Origin: Holacanthus passer | Taxonomy: Eukaryota > Chordata > Actinopteri > Pomacanthidae | Length of the DNA stretch: 64,000 nucleotides | Assembly (NCBI GenBank): GCA_025331565.1 | Contig: JAFREQ010000041.1 | Coordinates: forward strand, 1,736,001-1,800,000 | Reading direction: 5' to 3' | Shown: positions 23,231-36,159 of the stretch, in pieces | Position numbering within the stretch: position 1 is the first letter of the stretch | Layout of the letters: the number at the start of each line of letters is the position of its first letter | The notes under the pieces: generated by a model | Databases searched by the model: none | What the model saw: only the letters and a program-made list of their open reading frames with translations | What the model was told of the DNA's origin: nothing | Position numbers and translations under genes: made by a program

Positions 23231-23885
23231 TTCAGACTCGAATGATCCCTCCAGAGCCACAGAAGACATTAGAACTGTTTGCAAGGGACATGACAAGCAT
23301 AATGACTGGAAGCAAATGGAAACAGCTGGTCTGGCTCTGTACACAAAGACAGTGTACACTCTATACTATTTCTTGATGAACAGCAGTTTCTGTGCAGCGT
23401 CTCCACCTGTTACGGTTTTGGTAAAAACAGTAAAATTGTAATATTAGTAAAAATACAGCTGATACATTTACTAATGCTCTTCTATAATATAAGCTATGAG
23501 ACAATATAACATCCTGTGTAGTTCATTTTAAAAGTACTTTTGCTGCCTCACATCAGTTATGAAAACAACTAGGGATTGAATTAATTAAATGTAATTAATT
23601 ACACCACAACAAGTTCTGTGAAAATGCAAAAGCTTGCATAGCAGAGTGATGTTCGATTGACGTCCTGAGCACTATCTGAGTGACGTTTTCATGTTTGGCT
23701 GTAGCATATCAGTTCTCTCACTAAACTCCAAAGGAGCAAGCCCTGACAAGCTCTGTTAAAAGCGCTGATCTATTGCTTTTACATAGGAATAGATGTTTGC
23801 TGCTGGCCACAGAGGATACCACATCCTGTTGGAACTGGAAAATAAGCAATTTTCTACTTGGCTTAAGGCCTCCTCCATAGGAAGC

Positions 23886-24173
23886 ATGGATGTATGTGAC
23901 CTCTGCTTGACAGTTTTGCTGATGTGCCTGCTGAGGTCGGCATGTATAAATGAATCTCAATTTCCTTTATTAATTTCAAACGTCACTATAAATTTGCCTC
24001 TAAGTGGACCTGACCCAACATTTCAGCTCACCACCACACAAGAAGAGGTGACTCCCATCACAGTCACACACACACAACATTTTACCGGTGACATTGAAAG
24101 AATGGACATTACCTTTGGTTCCTCAGTGCAAGAAAATGTGGTTTTAAACATGCAGTTCAAGTGTACAGATTAA
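23886..24173 (+). CDS. Orphan secreted-protein-like ORF (95 aa), unproven
   Basis: The frame is open from an upstream ATG at 23,793, but the ATG at 23,886 is followed at once by a signal-like segment, 'MDVCDLCLTVLLMCLLRSA'. After it come 'CINESQFPLLISNVTINL' with two N-glycosylation sequons (NES, NVT), a Thr-rich middle, and 'ERMDITFGSSVQENVVLNM' before the stop. The alternating hydrophobic pattern suggests beta strands. I recognise no family. There is no promoter or polyadenylation signal I can tie to it. It may be a lineage-specific gene, a fragment of one, or chance. Confidence 0.25.
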   Translation: MDVCDLCLTVLLMCLLRSACINESQFPLLISNVTINLPLSGPDPTFQLTTTQEEVTPITVTHTQHFTGDIERMDITFGSSVQENVVLNMQFKCTD

Positions 24174-25346
24174 ACTGCTCTGATTGTCACTAGGGGCAGC
24201 AGTGGAGGAAAGGTTAGGGTCAGTTTTTGGCTTAGACTTATTCATAAAGCACATGTCATGCACATGGGACAACACAATGTGCTTTATGTAAACATTTAAA
24301 AGGAAAGAGAGATGTAGCAGAAATACTGCAGAGCTAGAACACAGGAACACACACACAAGAACAATTCAGCGATAAAATTCATTCAGTCATTAAGATGCAA
24401 CAAAAAAAGAGAAATGTTTTGAGGATACTTTAAAAAGAAAAGGTGAGCACATCTCAAGCCTTCAGGATCCTGTGATTATGAAAATAAAGACTACAGGCAG
24501 CTTTACCTCATCCTGAATTGACCCTTCCTACAGCATGAAAACCAGCACTGCATGACCCGAGAGCTCTGGTTGGCTCAGTTCATTATGGAGCAAGGCCCTT
24601 CTGTGTAAGCCTATAAGTATGTAGAGCATCTCCAACCACAGTAAAGCTGTTTATGTGTGTGTTTTATACAGATGGATATATTAATGATGTGCTAATTAAA
24701 AACATTATTTGACTAGCTTTAACATAGCTGGGTCACCTTTGAACCAGTGGGAAATGCAGCTTTTCAATTAGGACTCCAAGTTTAACTCCGGCCAAGACTG
24801 ATTCCTATTGTCGTCTAAATCAGCACAGTCTGGCTTTGAATCTCGCTTTGGCCTTGCTCATCCACAGGCAGCTGCCCAAAGCCAGATTGAATTCCAGATT
24901 CTGCATTTTCACATGTAATGATTTCGTAGCCCCCACACCAACCTCCGCTCACACGCGCGCACACACACACTCAGGTAAACAAACAGACAGTGATCTCAGA
25001 ATAACCCACCACGTGACAGCCACCGACACAGAGCCAGCGTGGCCCCAGCAGTGCAGCAGAATAACTTTATCTGAAATGTGGCATCTGTCTCTCAAGCGGC
25101 AGACTCCTCCTCATTACAGGCACTTTCTTTGACTGGTTGTCCAGACATCAGCTGTCACAGTTCATCAGCCATGCCAAGGTAGGGGCAAACTAAGCAGCTG
25201 CCACAAGTCTCCTCAGCTGCAAAGGAGCCATGTGGAGATAAATGCTGGTCCACAGAGCTTTGGAAACACTCCAGCCCCCTCAGTCACTCTGACGTCTGTG
25301 CAGTACAACCCCACGTTTCATTTGAAGCAAATTAGTTAGTAATTGT

Positions 25347-25390
25347 TAAGATAAGATAAACCTTTATTCGTCCCACAGTGGGGAAATTTG
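25347..25390 (-). mobile_element. LINE 3' tail (solo)
   Basis: The + strand has 'taagataagataaaccttt' and 'attcgtcccacagtggggaa', the terminal core of the LINE family also seen at 19,847 and 36,551. Only the last 45 bases are present, as in a severely 5'-truncated insertion. Confidence 0.7.
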
Positions 25391-25394
25391 TCAT

Positions 25395-25988
25395 TTGTTG
25401 ATGAGGAGGTTGAGAGAGCTGATGGACATGAAGTGTTTAGTGTTAATATATAAGCACACTGTTCCTACAGTATGTAGCCATTCCTAACTGGATTAAAAGC
25501 TCAGTCTTATTAAAGTATATATTCATTGTAATAAGATATTGTCTGAAATGTGACTTTCAAGAAAGAAAAGTAGCATAAGAGAATCAAGACAATTGAAATG
25601 CTTCAGTGGTAAATTTTAACATGAACTACATTCTAGATACCATTGTACATACTCTCTCAGACTCATTCCAATTAATGGATCAAAGGCTGACTTAGGTTAC
25701 GTTGAAATCGACTTTAAAAAATACAGTCAATACATTGGGGCAGCAAGTGTGCCAATGCAGGATCTGGAAAAGAAAGAAAAGCAGGATTGTCCAGCAATCG
25801 TTGGCCAGAGTTTCCAGAGTTTGAAATCGTGTCTGTGTTTATTACAAAGCATTGTGCAGCGTTTTTCCAGTATTTATGTGAAAAAATATCCACACCACAA
25901 ACACGGACAAAGTTCAGTGACTGAATGAGCTCCGTGTTTGGAGAAAAATTCACCCCTCATACAGTTGATGTCATGACGTAGAAAATCA
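25395..25988. other. Non-coding; nothing recognised
   Basis: AT-rich sequence with no exon, RNA gene or repeat that I recognise. Confidence 0.35.
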
Positions 25989-25989
25989 G

Positions 25990-26300
25990 CTAAAGAGACT
26001 AGAGCCATTTTTTGTACCAGGCTGTAAACATGTTTTCTTCTGCTGTAAAGTTAAACATTTTAACATGGGGGTCAAATGTAATTGACTCCCTTTTGTAGCC
26101 TGTCCCTAGTGTTTATTCAAGGAACTGCAGCCTTTTGCACTTCCATGTTGGCTTCATTTTTCAGCGCTGGAGGTCGCCGCTTGTTGGTAACAGGTGATAG
26201 TATCATGATTGGGTCTGAAAGGTTCATCCTGGAAAGACTCAGTCGTTCACAAGCGAGGATGGAGAGAGGTTCAACACTTTGTCAAACACATGATTGGTTA
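25990..26300 (+). repeat. Dispersed teleost repeat copy
   Basis: The wording 'gtaccaggctgtaaacatgt', 'ttttaacatgggggtcaa', 'ggaactgcagccttttgcac', 'ttggcttcatttttcagcgc' and 'ggagagaggttcaacacttt' is that of a repeat I recall as common in percomorph genomes. The last 65 bases have an inverted partner at 58,481-58,540. The class of element is unknown to me. Confidence 0.55.
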
Positions 26301-26465
26301 AAGGATTGTGATATAAGGTTTCTATTATTATTATTGTATTGTTTCTGGTTTTTGTATTGTCTTGTAAACCCATGTGGGCCAGGCATAGATGCAGACCATA
26401 ACTCTCACATTTCCAAATGTCTGGAAACTGACAAATGTAATTTTTCGTAATAAATGTTTTGAGCG

Positions 26466-27506
26466 CTTCCGTAACACTTCCAAGTTCAAGTTCAAGTTTA
26501 TTGTCGCATGTACAAGTACAGTGAAATGCTTGTGCCCTCATCCTTTTTGGACATATATCACACACACACACACCATCCATGCCATAACTCTCCCAGTCCA
26601 CATAAAGATAACACTTACAACCCATAAGTGCACTGCACTGCATACATACTATTTCCAGAAAGGGACCAATGCATGTGAGGATGACAGCTATTCAGCAGCC
26701 TGACTTCTTGAGATGGATGGTGTGAGATTTGATGCTGTGGTAACGTTTCTTAGATGGATGGAGCGAGAACAGCCCTTGAGCAGGATGGCTGGTGTTAGGT
26801 TTTTTCTTTTTGCAGCGAGTGTTGTAAATGTTCTGGAGCTGTGGTAAATGTGAATGAGTTTAGCTGCTGTCTTTACAGTCTCTCATATTTTTTTACAGTG
26901 CTGTCCAGTCAGGCTGAAGCACCACACTCTGATGCAGCCTGCCAGCACACTCTCAATGGTACATTAGCAAAAGTTCACAAGAGCTTCGGTTCCAAATACT
27001 GAAAGTCTTGAGGCGCCTCAGGGAGTACAGCCTCTGATGTGCCTTCTTGAGGATGCTCTTGAGGTGCCGAGGAACCATGTGAGTTTGTCTGTGATGTGTG
27101 CGCCCAGAAATTCAAAACTGCCAACAGTTTTGACAGATTACCTCTGGTCTTCTTGAAGTCAACAATGGTTTCTTTTGTCTTTTTGACATTAAGAGACTGC
27201 TGTCATGACACTATAGGGCTTCACTCTACTTCACTCCTAGGGCCCTCTCATCATTGTCCCTCATCAGTCCAATCACTGTGGTGCCAACAGTAAATTTTAT
27301 GATATTACTGTTGGTTCATTTGGCAGCAAAGGTGGACTAAAACATTGTAAGCAAGTGAAATAGTGTCGTCTACACATTGGAACAGTAGGAAAACTGCAAT
27401 GGGTCAAGGGTAGCAGGAATATTGCATTTAATACGTGATGTGGTCTGTTGTACCATTATAACAGGCCAAAGCAACAGGATAAGAATCATTTAGGCAACTG
27501 ACACAT

Positions 27507-27537
<31 letters not shown>

Positions 27538-28600
27538 GGTACAGGCACAATATTGGTTTTATTATAACATACTGGAAACACACATTGACAGGGATAGGTT
27601 AAAGATGTCTGTCAAAACCTGAGATAGCTGAGTGTAGCAAGACTTAAGGACACAAGAGGGCATGCTGTCCGGCCAGCAGCTTTGCCAGCCTTCAACCTTT
27701 AAAAATTGTCTTCGCATCAGGCTGTGTTCGATTGCAGTGGATTGGGCACTGTGCTGCTATCACTGGGTCTGAGTTGTGGGCTTCAAAGCAGGCATAAAAA
27801 CTGTAAAGTTCATCTGGAGAGACGCACAGGTTGTTGGTAGCCACGTCAGTTTTATGTTATAAGTGCCTGCAGTTCCTTCCACATGCGTCGTGAAGCCACT
27901 GTAGTCACTTTCCAGTTTGTCCCTGTACTGTCTCTTAGTGGCTTTAATAACTCTCCATAAGTCAAGAGTTGCATCTTTGTCATCCACTCTCAGACGTACA
28001 CATCTTGCAATCCCAGGCGAACATGGTTAATCCAAAGCTTCTGATCAAAGCAAGTAGCCTATACAAGGGATACAATTGTACACAGAGAATATAATGAAGC
28101 CAGCCAATTCTGTATATCCATCCAAGCTAAAGATTGTCTCATTCCCAGTCTGTCGATTCAAAACATCCTTGGAGCTTGGATTGGTGTTCTGTAGTCAAAC
28201 ACTGTACTTCCCTCAGAGCGGCCTGTGTACACTTTACTTTCTACTCATAGGCGGGAAGCAAGAGTACGGATGGGTGATCAGATTTCACAAAATGAAGTCA
28301 GAGGATAGACTTGTGATCTCCATTGATTGTGGAGTAACAGTGAACACAATGTTTTGTCATGTCTGGTTGGACATTTGCATGTTGGTAGCACCGTTGTCAA
28401 GTTACAATCTTTAAAGCCCTGAAAAGGCCTCATGGTCCTCCTGCCTGTTGATGGCTACATACAGTTTGTCTACCTTGGTAAGAGGTAATGGTCAGCAACT
28501 TACAGTTAGAAGTTTTGGATCTCAGGATTGGGAGACTATTTCCTTGTTAGTGATGATGATGAATTGTTGACAAGAAAGCATACACCACCTCCATTTAAAT
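26466..28600 (-). mobile_element. Degenerate but long LINE (tail to endonuclease)
   Basis: Read on the minus strand, this is a decayed non-LTR retrotransposon of the CR1/L2-like group, with parts in the right order. From 28,600 to about 28,250 there is endonuclease-region wording; from 28,060 to 27,540 the linker and start of the RT; from 27,320 to 26,940 the RT and C-terminal part; and the 3' end begins at 26,466 with 'caagtttattgtcgcatgta' and 'caagtacagtgaaatgctt'. No frame stays open for more than 134 codons. Family recognition is from nucleotide memory and is stronger at the 3' end. Confidence 0.62.
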
Positions 28601-28609
28601 TGACATTAA

Positions 28610-30575
28610 TTCAAAAAATGCTCCTTTTAACTATTACTTTATAAATTATAATGAGAGCATTTTTGTCAAGAATATATGTTAAGGTGAGCCAATAGAGTTG
28701 TGAAGTGGAGTTACTGGTTCAGCTTTAAAGTGTGGGAAAATAAGTTCCTTATTATTATATCTGCAATGGTCAGCAACAGAAAATAGCGCCCTCTGAATGA
28801 TTTAACACTACTTTAGATTTGTTTTATGCCAATCAGTGGTAATTATATCAGCAATATCAAGAAGCTAGTCAGATGTGCAAATAAGAGCTGTAGCAAACTG
28901 AAAATACTTTGTTTATGCAACTATGAACAAGATGCAATGCTGAAACACAATTCACATTGGTGACTCCGTCCAAAACTGACCCAGACTGATTTTGACTAAA
29001 TGTATTATCAGATTTCTACAAAGCATGAACTCAAACTTCTGCCTGATGTTAGTGGTGCACACAAGAAAATTTTAAGCCTGATGGAGATGTTTTTTACCAA
29101 AGAGATTGCATTTTTATGTACAGAGTATATCAAAGAAGCAGACACAGCTGCTCATCTGTTGCACTGATTCATGCTGCTGAATACTACTCGTCATTCAATC
29201 AGGAGAGTTTCATGTCCATCCAAGCCTTGAAAGTGATCCAACAGCTGGTCATCTAACACTGATTGTGCAGAAAATGAACGTGACTCCCGAAATAACTCTC
29301 TCACTTCACAGCTACATGTCAGGAATCAGAGTCACATGCATAATGGACTTTTTCCTCCATACTTGTCACATGAACGCTCCCTGGTGAAAGTCTGTGGTCG
29401 AGCAGAGAGACGATGCTCAGGGGTGGCCATAATCCCCTTACATCCCTGAAAGGTTATACACCTGACCCAATTGCAATGAAAAGAAATTAGTTCCTGGCAT
29501 TTTAACAATTTCCTATGGGGGTTCTGAGTTGAGAAGGAGCATCTCTAAAACTCTGTCCACTCTTTCTTGCTGTTTCTTATCACCTCCAAAAGCCGTCCTG
29601 CAGATAGGAGGAATAATCACAAAAAACAAGGACGCCCTTGATCCCTGTCTGACCCCCCTCTGGAGACAGCCTCACTCTGCTCCTCCTGTGTTCTCGTCTT
29701 GATACTGTCCGCCTGCTCAAGGGTACGGACATTACCTTATCCCACTCCTCCAGGCATTTTGACACCGGTGTGCTGCTGCGCTGGCCGCTTCTTGGCAAAG
29801 GGCTCTGTCTTTATCACAGCTGCAGACTCTTGACTGCTTGAGGGGTCAGAGTGCCAAAGGAGAAGATGCCAGGAATAACTGATTGTATTAAACTTGTCTG
29901 ATGTGGAAAGCAGCTGTATATGTAAAGTCTGCAAACCAGAAAGAAATGCGATCTTTCAGCGCACCCGTTTGGATGCACTGTCGAGGACACAGCCAGGTAA
30001 AGTAGGTTTGATAAACAAGTCTTTATCAGGAACTCTGTGGGAGCAGTCATGAATACATTTCAAGACTTGGCTACCAGACATTTGTTGGGATGATGTCATG
30101 GACTATTGGAGCCCTGTGATAACCTCTTATGTTTCCAATCAAAACACCAGGCTTTTAAATGAGTGTCAAACCACTTTAGCTTTGAACCACTGTGTACCAG
30201 TGATTTGTTTCCATAATCATATACTCCAAAGCCAAAACAAATCCGCAGACAGGCCTGTCAAGCTGGTGGCTCCAGATGAAATGTAGTGTTTACCGAGATG
30301 GATCTCATGGGAGCTCTTTGGAGAACTAATCTGCAACTCTTGATACTATCCAACAGTTTTGCAATTTGTTTAAATATGATTGATTCCTTTGGAAAACATA
30401 TGCTGGAGCTACGTAAATGCAAAAAATATAAGAAAGAAAAATAAACAAAGCCTTTCAAAGAAGAATTGGCTGATACTGATTATTCTCAATGTGGGCACAT
30501 TCTTACAGCTTCAGAAACATATAAAGCTGAAGTTTGAGCAGTATTGTCTTAGATTTTTAAAAACCCTCTGTTTGT
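28610..30575. other. Non-coding intergenic stretch
   Basis: No exon or RNA gene recognised. A slightly GC-richer patch at 29,600-29,830 has open frames on the minus strand (65-72 codons) without known motifs. Confidence 0.35.
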
Positions 30576-30581
30576 TATCTC

Positions 30582-32310
30582 AGAATCAGAATTAGACTTA
30601 TTGCCAAGTTGGTTTTCACACACAATGAATTTGATTAAATGTTTTGGTGCATTAACAGTAAACAAATAATTGCAATAAGAATAATACAGAGAAAGATTTT
30701 TTTTTAAAATTGACAACAAAATAACCTTTACAAAAATATGTACAAGATGTTATTTAAATGATGGAGCTGTACAGTTTGTTCAGGAATGTGCCAGATAGGT
30801 TCACCGGTGAATGTACAAAAGTTCACAGTATGCAGTATAGAACTGATCTGATGTGCAAGATAGTAGTCTAGAGAAAGATGTATCCAAAGGAAGATTTGCG
30901 TGAATGTAACAGTCAGATGGTACCGATTTTGCGTTATTTTAACGTGTAGTGTCTATGGGGGAGACTCCTAATAATGCAACTGGAGTGGGAGGGGTCAACC
31001 ACAATTTTACCTGCAGAGTCCAGGAGGAGTGCAAGTCCTGGAGGGATGGCAGACTGCAGCCAGTCACCTTCTTGGTGGAGCAAGTTATAAGCTGCAGTCT
31101 GCTCTTGTCTATGGCAGTGGCATCAGTGTACCAGATGGTGATGGAGGAGGTGAGGACTCAGTGACTCAATGATGGCAGTGCAGAAGTGCACCAACATTGC
31201 CTTTGGCAGTTTGAACTTCTTCAGCTGCCGCAAGAAGTACATCCTCTGCTGTGCTTTCTTGCTGAGTGAGCTTGTGTTCCGCTCCCACTTGAGGTCCTGG
31301 GAGATGATGATGCCCAGGAAGAGGAAAGACTCCACAGTTCTGACTGGGGAGACACACAGGATGATGGGGGCAGGTTGGGCTGGGCTCTTCCTGAAGTCCA
31401 CTCCCATCTCCACTGTCTTTAGAGCATTGAGCACCAAGTTGTTCTGACTGCACCACATCACCAGATGGTCTATCTCATACAGGCAGGCAGACTCATCCCC
31501 ACCAGAGACAAGCCCACTGAGGGTGGTATCATCCATGAAGTTCAGGAGCTTGACGGACTGGTGACTGGAAGTGCAGCTGTTGTGTACAGGGAAAAGAGCT
31601 GTGTAGATAGGATGCAGTCTTAGGGACGATCCGGTGCTGATGAGCCGGGAGTCAGAGACATGTTTCCCCAGCTTCACGTGCTGCCCCCTGTCAGACAGAA
31701 AGTCAGTGACCCATCTGCAGGTGGAGTCCGACACACTCAGCTGAGAGAGCTTGTCCTGCAGCAGAGCCAGAATGATTGTGTTAAAGGCAGAGCTGTCCTC
31801 CTCCTAGCATACATGTCTGAGGAGTCCATCATCTACAAGACTGCATCTGTGATGGTTTTGAGTTTTGCATGATGGTATACAGCAGTCCTCACATCAGCTG
31901 ATGTACGACGTCACAGCCCCTGTGTTCAGACTGTTGGCAGCAGCTCTGAAAACATCCCAGTCAGCACAGACCAAGCATGCCTGAAGATCGTCCATACCTT
32001 CACCGTTCCACTGCTTTGACGTTCTCACAACAGGTTTACCCGGCTTTGATTTCAGTCTGTATGCAGGAATCAGGTGGATCATGTCGTGCATGGTCAGAGT
32101 GACCCAGAGCAGCGTGGGAAAAGACGTGATAGGCACTGTTGATTGTAGTGTAACAGTGATCCAAAATGTTCTCCTCCCTGGCCAGGCATTTAATAAACTG
32201 TCTGTATTTGGGAGTTTCATGGCCGAGAAGGATGTTTCTGGGATGCTTGTTAGATAATAGTCTGGGTGGAGAGATCATTGCTTTGAAGACTCCAAAGAAA
32301 GTCACTAACT
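30582..32310 (-). mobile_element. LINE relic (endonuclease end and RT), internally deleted
   Basis: The minus strand carries a CR1/L2-like LINE. From 32,305 to 31,895 lies the end of the endonuclease domain ('LDHCYTTINSAYHVFSHAAL', 'HSDHARHDPPDSCI', 'KQWNGEGMDDLQACLVCADW'). From 31,735 to 31,123 a 203-codon frame contains RT motifs: 'LLNFMDDTTLSGL' (a decayed F.DDT catalytic box), 'LVMWCSQNNLVLNALKTVEM', 'FLGIIISQDLKW' and 'KKAQQRMYFLRQLKKF'. The N-terminal RT motifs that should lie between are missing, so there is an internal deletion near 31,740-31,890. The 3' end at 30,582 starts 'cagaatcagaattagactta'. Confidence 0.85.
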
Positions 32311-32314
32311 GAAC

Positions 32315-35125
32315 TGGAATGTTTGATTAGAAAAGCTAATATAATTGTTGAGTGTAGTTAAAGATTTCTGGCTAATTGTTTTTGTTTTTCAGCTACTAAG
32401 GTCTGGTAAAATTTAAAATATGAGGTGAAACACTTAAAGATAAATGCCAGGGTTAGTCAGGGTTGTGTTGGGTTCAAACCAGTCCAATCATCAGACAAAA
32501 ATGGCGATATAGGAAGATTCAGCAAAACCCTAGAACAAGATCGCAGACAATTTTTTTTATGACCAATGATGAGTTTTTCAAAATTCTGGCACTCTGGAAT
32601 ATCCATACAGGGAAATTACAGTATGCTTAGGGTTGGGGAAGGTTTGTGTTTTTGGCAATGACCTGCTGTTAAGGTAACTAAAAAACTGCATCAATGTTAG
32701 GGAAAGATCATGGTTCTGGTTAATAAAAAGATGAATGCTGAATGCAGGTCTGTGACAGGATATAAACACTGATCTCCTGCATGAATGAACCCTAACCCGA
32801 ACCCATGAAAGATGACGATTAAACAGTGTGCACAGATAAACAGGCAAACACACAAAAAAATCAACAAGCTCACGAGACACAACAGTATAAGAGCGGCCAA
32901 ATAATCACACACAGTCACATCTGCAGCAGCACATCCACTCCTCCAGGTTTGCAGAATAAGCAGCAAAAAAATCTACACCTATATGCACAACTAAAACAGG
33001 CAACAGAATAACATAAAATGTCAATGGATTATCTGTGATGACTGCGTGTCAGCACTGAAATCAATCGCTAGTCCAATTTAGTTGGTTCGGTTTTAGAAAA
33101 AGCATGAAGAAAGCTCAGTCTGAGTGTCACATGTGCTGCCAGGAACTGGGAGTAAGCTTTGTCTGTAAAAACATAATTATGACAATTTTGAAAAGAAGGT
33201 CAAAGCATGGCTTAAGAGAAATACGTGCAAGCTTACAGTTAAATTTTTTTAAATTCAGGTTTGCTGTTTGACTTGAAGTGATTTTACTGATGAAAATTTG
33301 CATTCATTGAATTGTTGATAGTATGAGGTCGATGTAAATAGATCTCTGACGTTGTTGTGTCATCACTGACATTTGTAGATGATATGTCTCCATTCTTATA
33401 AAGTCAAAAAACAAAAACTTCAACACTAACAATAATTTATGCATTTAAAAAAAAAATCATAAAACATCTCCATAATGTCTTAGGAGGATATAGTCAGTCC
33501 TAACCTGTGTTAAAAACCTGCAGTGCTCAGCATTTAGAGAAAAAAATCTGACATTCCTCCAACACCAGTGACATCAAAAATTTGCATAATTTGTCTAAGG
33601 ACAAAACTAAATAAAGACTAAATAAAAGTAAATTCCATAGTAGAGACTAATAGAGAGCAACTGAGAGCAATATTTTTACCTCATTAAATATGATTTAAGA
33701 ATATTAAACACCCAGCTTGTCATCAGATAATCCGTCAGGCCGGTGTCTTGTCCCACACACCAAATCGTGCTCTAAAAATCACCCAAAAGGTAGCATTAGT
33801 GTTCAAAATGAAAAGGTCAGCCACTCCCTTCAAATGAGCCTGTGTGGATAAATTATCCCACGGGAGAAACAAGGGAAGACTTGTCACACAGTCGTTGGGG
33901 CTATCGGGTGGGGGGGGTTAGAATGGAAAGGGAAGGCTGCATGTAAAGGCGTGTGGGCCGCTGTGCACTCCCCTTTCAGCCACTTATCAAGTCTGATGAT
34001 GATCAGAGTCTTGGTGGAACAATGCAGAAAGGTCACTCTCAGTTGGTAGCCGAGCAGTCAGCCTGTTCGGTGGTACAGCCACCGCCAACTGTGCTGGGCT
34101 GGAGCTTCTTTGTCACCTGCCGAACAGCAGGGAGAGGGGGCTGGGGTGGCAATCTGATTCAAATCAGCTCTTGAAGTGAGAACAGAGAGAAGGAAATAAT
34201 GCATTCATTTCTACCTGGGCTTTGAACATACCTTGGCTGTAATAGTCCCATTGCTACAGTCTTTACAGAGCCTTCTATAGGGTTTAAGCCACTCTTTCAG
34301 GTGTAGCTCTTTGATTCACACTGTGACTCTATTGGGTATTCAGCTGTGTGCATGCTGCAGAAACAGTTTCTCGGACTATTAATAATTAGCTGATGGGATT
34401 ATTTTTCAGGTGATGCATTTCATCTGTCAAATAAATTCAGCATAAGTGAACGGAGCATTTAGATAAAGTTAAAATGATTTTGCAAAATGACTTTGCAGAG
34501 GTCCCCTGTGTCTACAGTGTTTACTTGTCGAGGGTGCACCGGTGGGAGTTGCTCCACTTATAGAAAATGATTTAGGTGGATATTTGCAAACAGTGGTCTT
34601 TTTTCCCTCTGCTCTATTAAAAAAGGTAAGTCTTATCAGGGACAGAGATATCCATTACACTTAAAAGCCATAAACACAAGACTAATGTTCATCAGCTGCA
34701 CAAGTGAACCATAATCAATCATATGACTTAACGGAGGAAACAGATTATATCCCATGAAGGAGAGTGCTGATGCTGACATAAGAATATAAATAAATGCATT
34801 CTAAAAGTGAGAAATTTCTGTGCATAGCAGTACACAAACACACGAAATGTACTGGCCTTATGTAAGTGGAGATAAAGACAGAACTGTGATTGAAGGAGAA
34901 GCCAACTGATGGAAGTACAACAGCAACACCCTGTGGCCATGAGAACACATAACACATGGATTTGCACTGTGCATGAGACATCAAGACAAGGACCTGCAGT
35001 GAATTGTAAGTTCACTAGTATCTTTCTAGGGCAGAGATCACAAAGTGCTTCAGAAGAAAAGGAAATGAAGCATATATGAGGCAAACTGAACTAGAAACCA
35101 GGACAGAACTTTTGGACATATCACT
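32315..35125. other. Non-coding intergenic stretch
   Basis: No exon recognised. The part 34,330-34,480 (around 'ttaataattagctgatggga') has the look of a conserved non-coding block with homeodomain-type sites. A G run with GGGGTT lies at 33,910-33,920. Confidence 0.35.
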
Positions 35126-35129
35126 GGAC

Positions 35130-35450
35130 AATTTTCAGACAGTTTTCACTCTTTCAGATGGACATAGATATGAACAGTGACTGAAAGGTAGGTGAACCAT
35201 TCTAGGGCTGACCCAGAGACATCCACCCACAACGTTGAGATCCAACAGTACCAGAACCTTCTTCTGCATTACAATATATCCGAATGTCATTAGAGAATAC
35301 TGGAGTACCCAACAGGACTGAAACTTATCGAGAATATTGTGCTTATCTAAGGCAACTGTAAGCTGCTCTGCAAACATATTTTGCCATAAAAGGCAGCTTC
35401 GAAATAGGTTTATGAGTATAGTCCTTGTGCATTCAGTGACAGAAGTCCAG
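35130..35450 (-). mobile_element. LINE RT fragment
   Basis: The minus strand reads 'EQLTVALDKHNILDKFQS' and, further on, 'KKVLVLLDLNVVG'. These match the RT segment A..L..HNILDKFQSGFR...VLVLLDL(S/T)AAFDTVDH of fish LINEs. The catalytic AFD is already lost. It is a short decayed piece without ends. Confidence 0.6.
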
Positions 35451-35459
35451 AAATCCTTG

Positions 35460-36155
35460 TACAACACTAGGTACATGGTAGGTAAATGTCACTTTGGTTT
35501 TGCAGGACATTACTTAACATCATCACTTCCATCACATTGCTGCATGATGATGCCATGTGACTGCAAGGACACCTCATTTGCAAGCAGTTAAAGTCACCTG
35601 TCCAGAAGGAGAGCAGTTCATCAGGTGTGACTATTCAAAGATTTTGGGCCACTGAGAGAGTAAACAAACAAGCAACTTGCAGTTGACCGCAGGTCCCAAA
35701 CCATATGCCGATGCAAGTGGTCCCAGAAAAACTGCCAGGTGAGAGCATTTTAATCACCTTTGAAATGAGCAATTAGAATAATTATTTCAGGGGAGAGGGA
35801 TGGCTCCTGCTATTAACAGCCCTCTGTTCAATATCACAACAAATTAGTTCATGCTCATTAGTATGAGTTGTGCTTGCCTAGTGGTTTGGAAATCCTCCGT
35901 TGGGAACTTGCTTTATTACTCCCTGTGAGTGGAGCATGTAATTAGCATTCATCAAGTGCTGTGTTTATATAACATCCCTCCTCACAAATGTAATTTTGAC
36001 ATTACATAAGTTTTACTTGCCTGATCAAGGAGGGTCTGGCTCACGAGGCTAAATTGGTACATCAAAGGTCAGCAGAACTTTCTCTTAACTTAAAGTCCAT
36101 AGAGAACAACTGGCAAAGATGCTTGGAACCAACAAATTGTATTTCAAACAAAGTC
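35460..36155. other. Non-coding; possible conserved block
   Basis: No exon. The part 35,745-36,010 is repeat-free and has many AATTA/TTTAAT and ATTAGCAT sites, the usual look of a conserved regulatory element. Conservation cannot be judged from one sequence. Confidence 0.3.
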
Positions 36156-36159
36156 ATGT

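Larger units (their letters stand above)
21810..25345. other. Non-coding stretch with a hairpin and a secreted-like ORF
   Basis: No recognised gene. It contains a perfect 13-bp inverted repeat at 23,192-23,230, an orphan ORF at 23,886-24,173 listed separately, a CA-rich microsatellite at 24,953-24,971, and an AT-rich, possibly conserved block at about 24,640-24,830. Confidence 0.4.
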
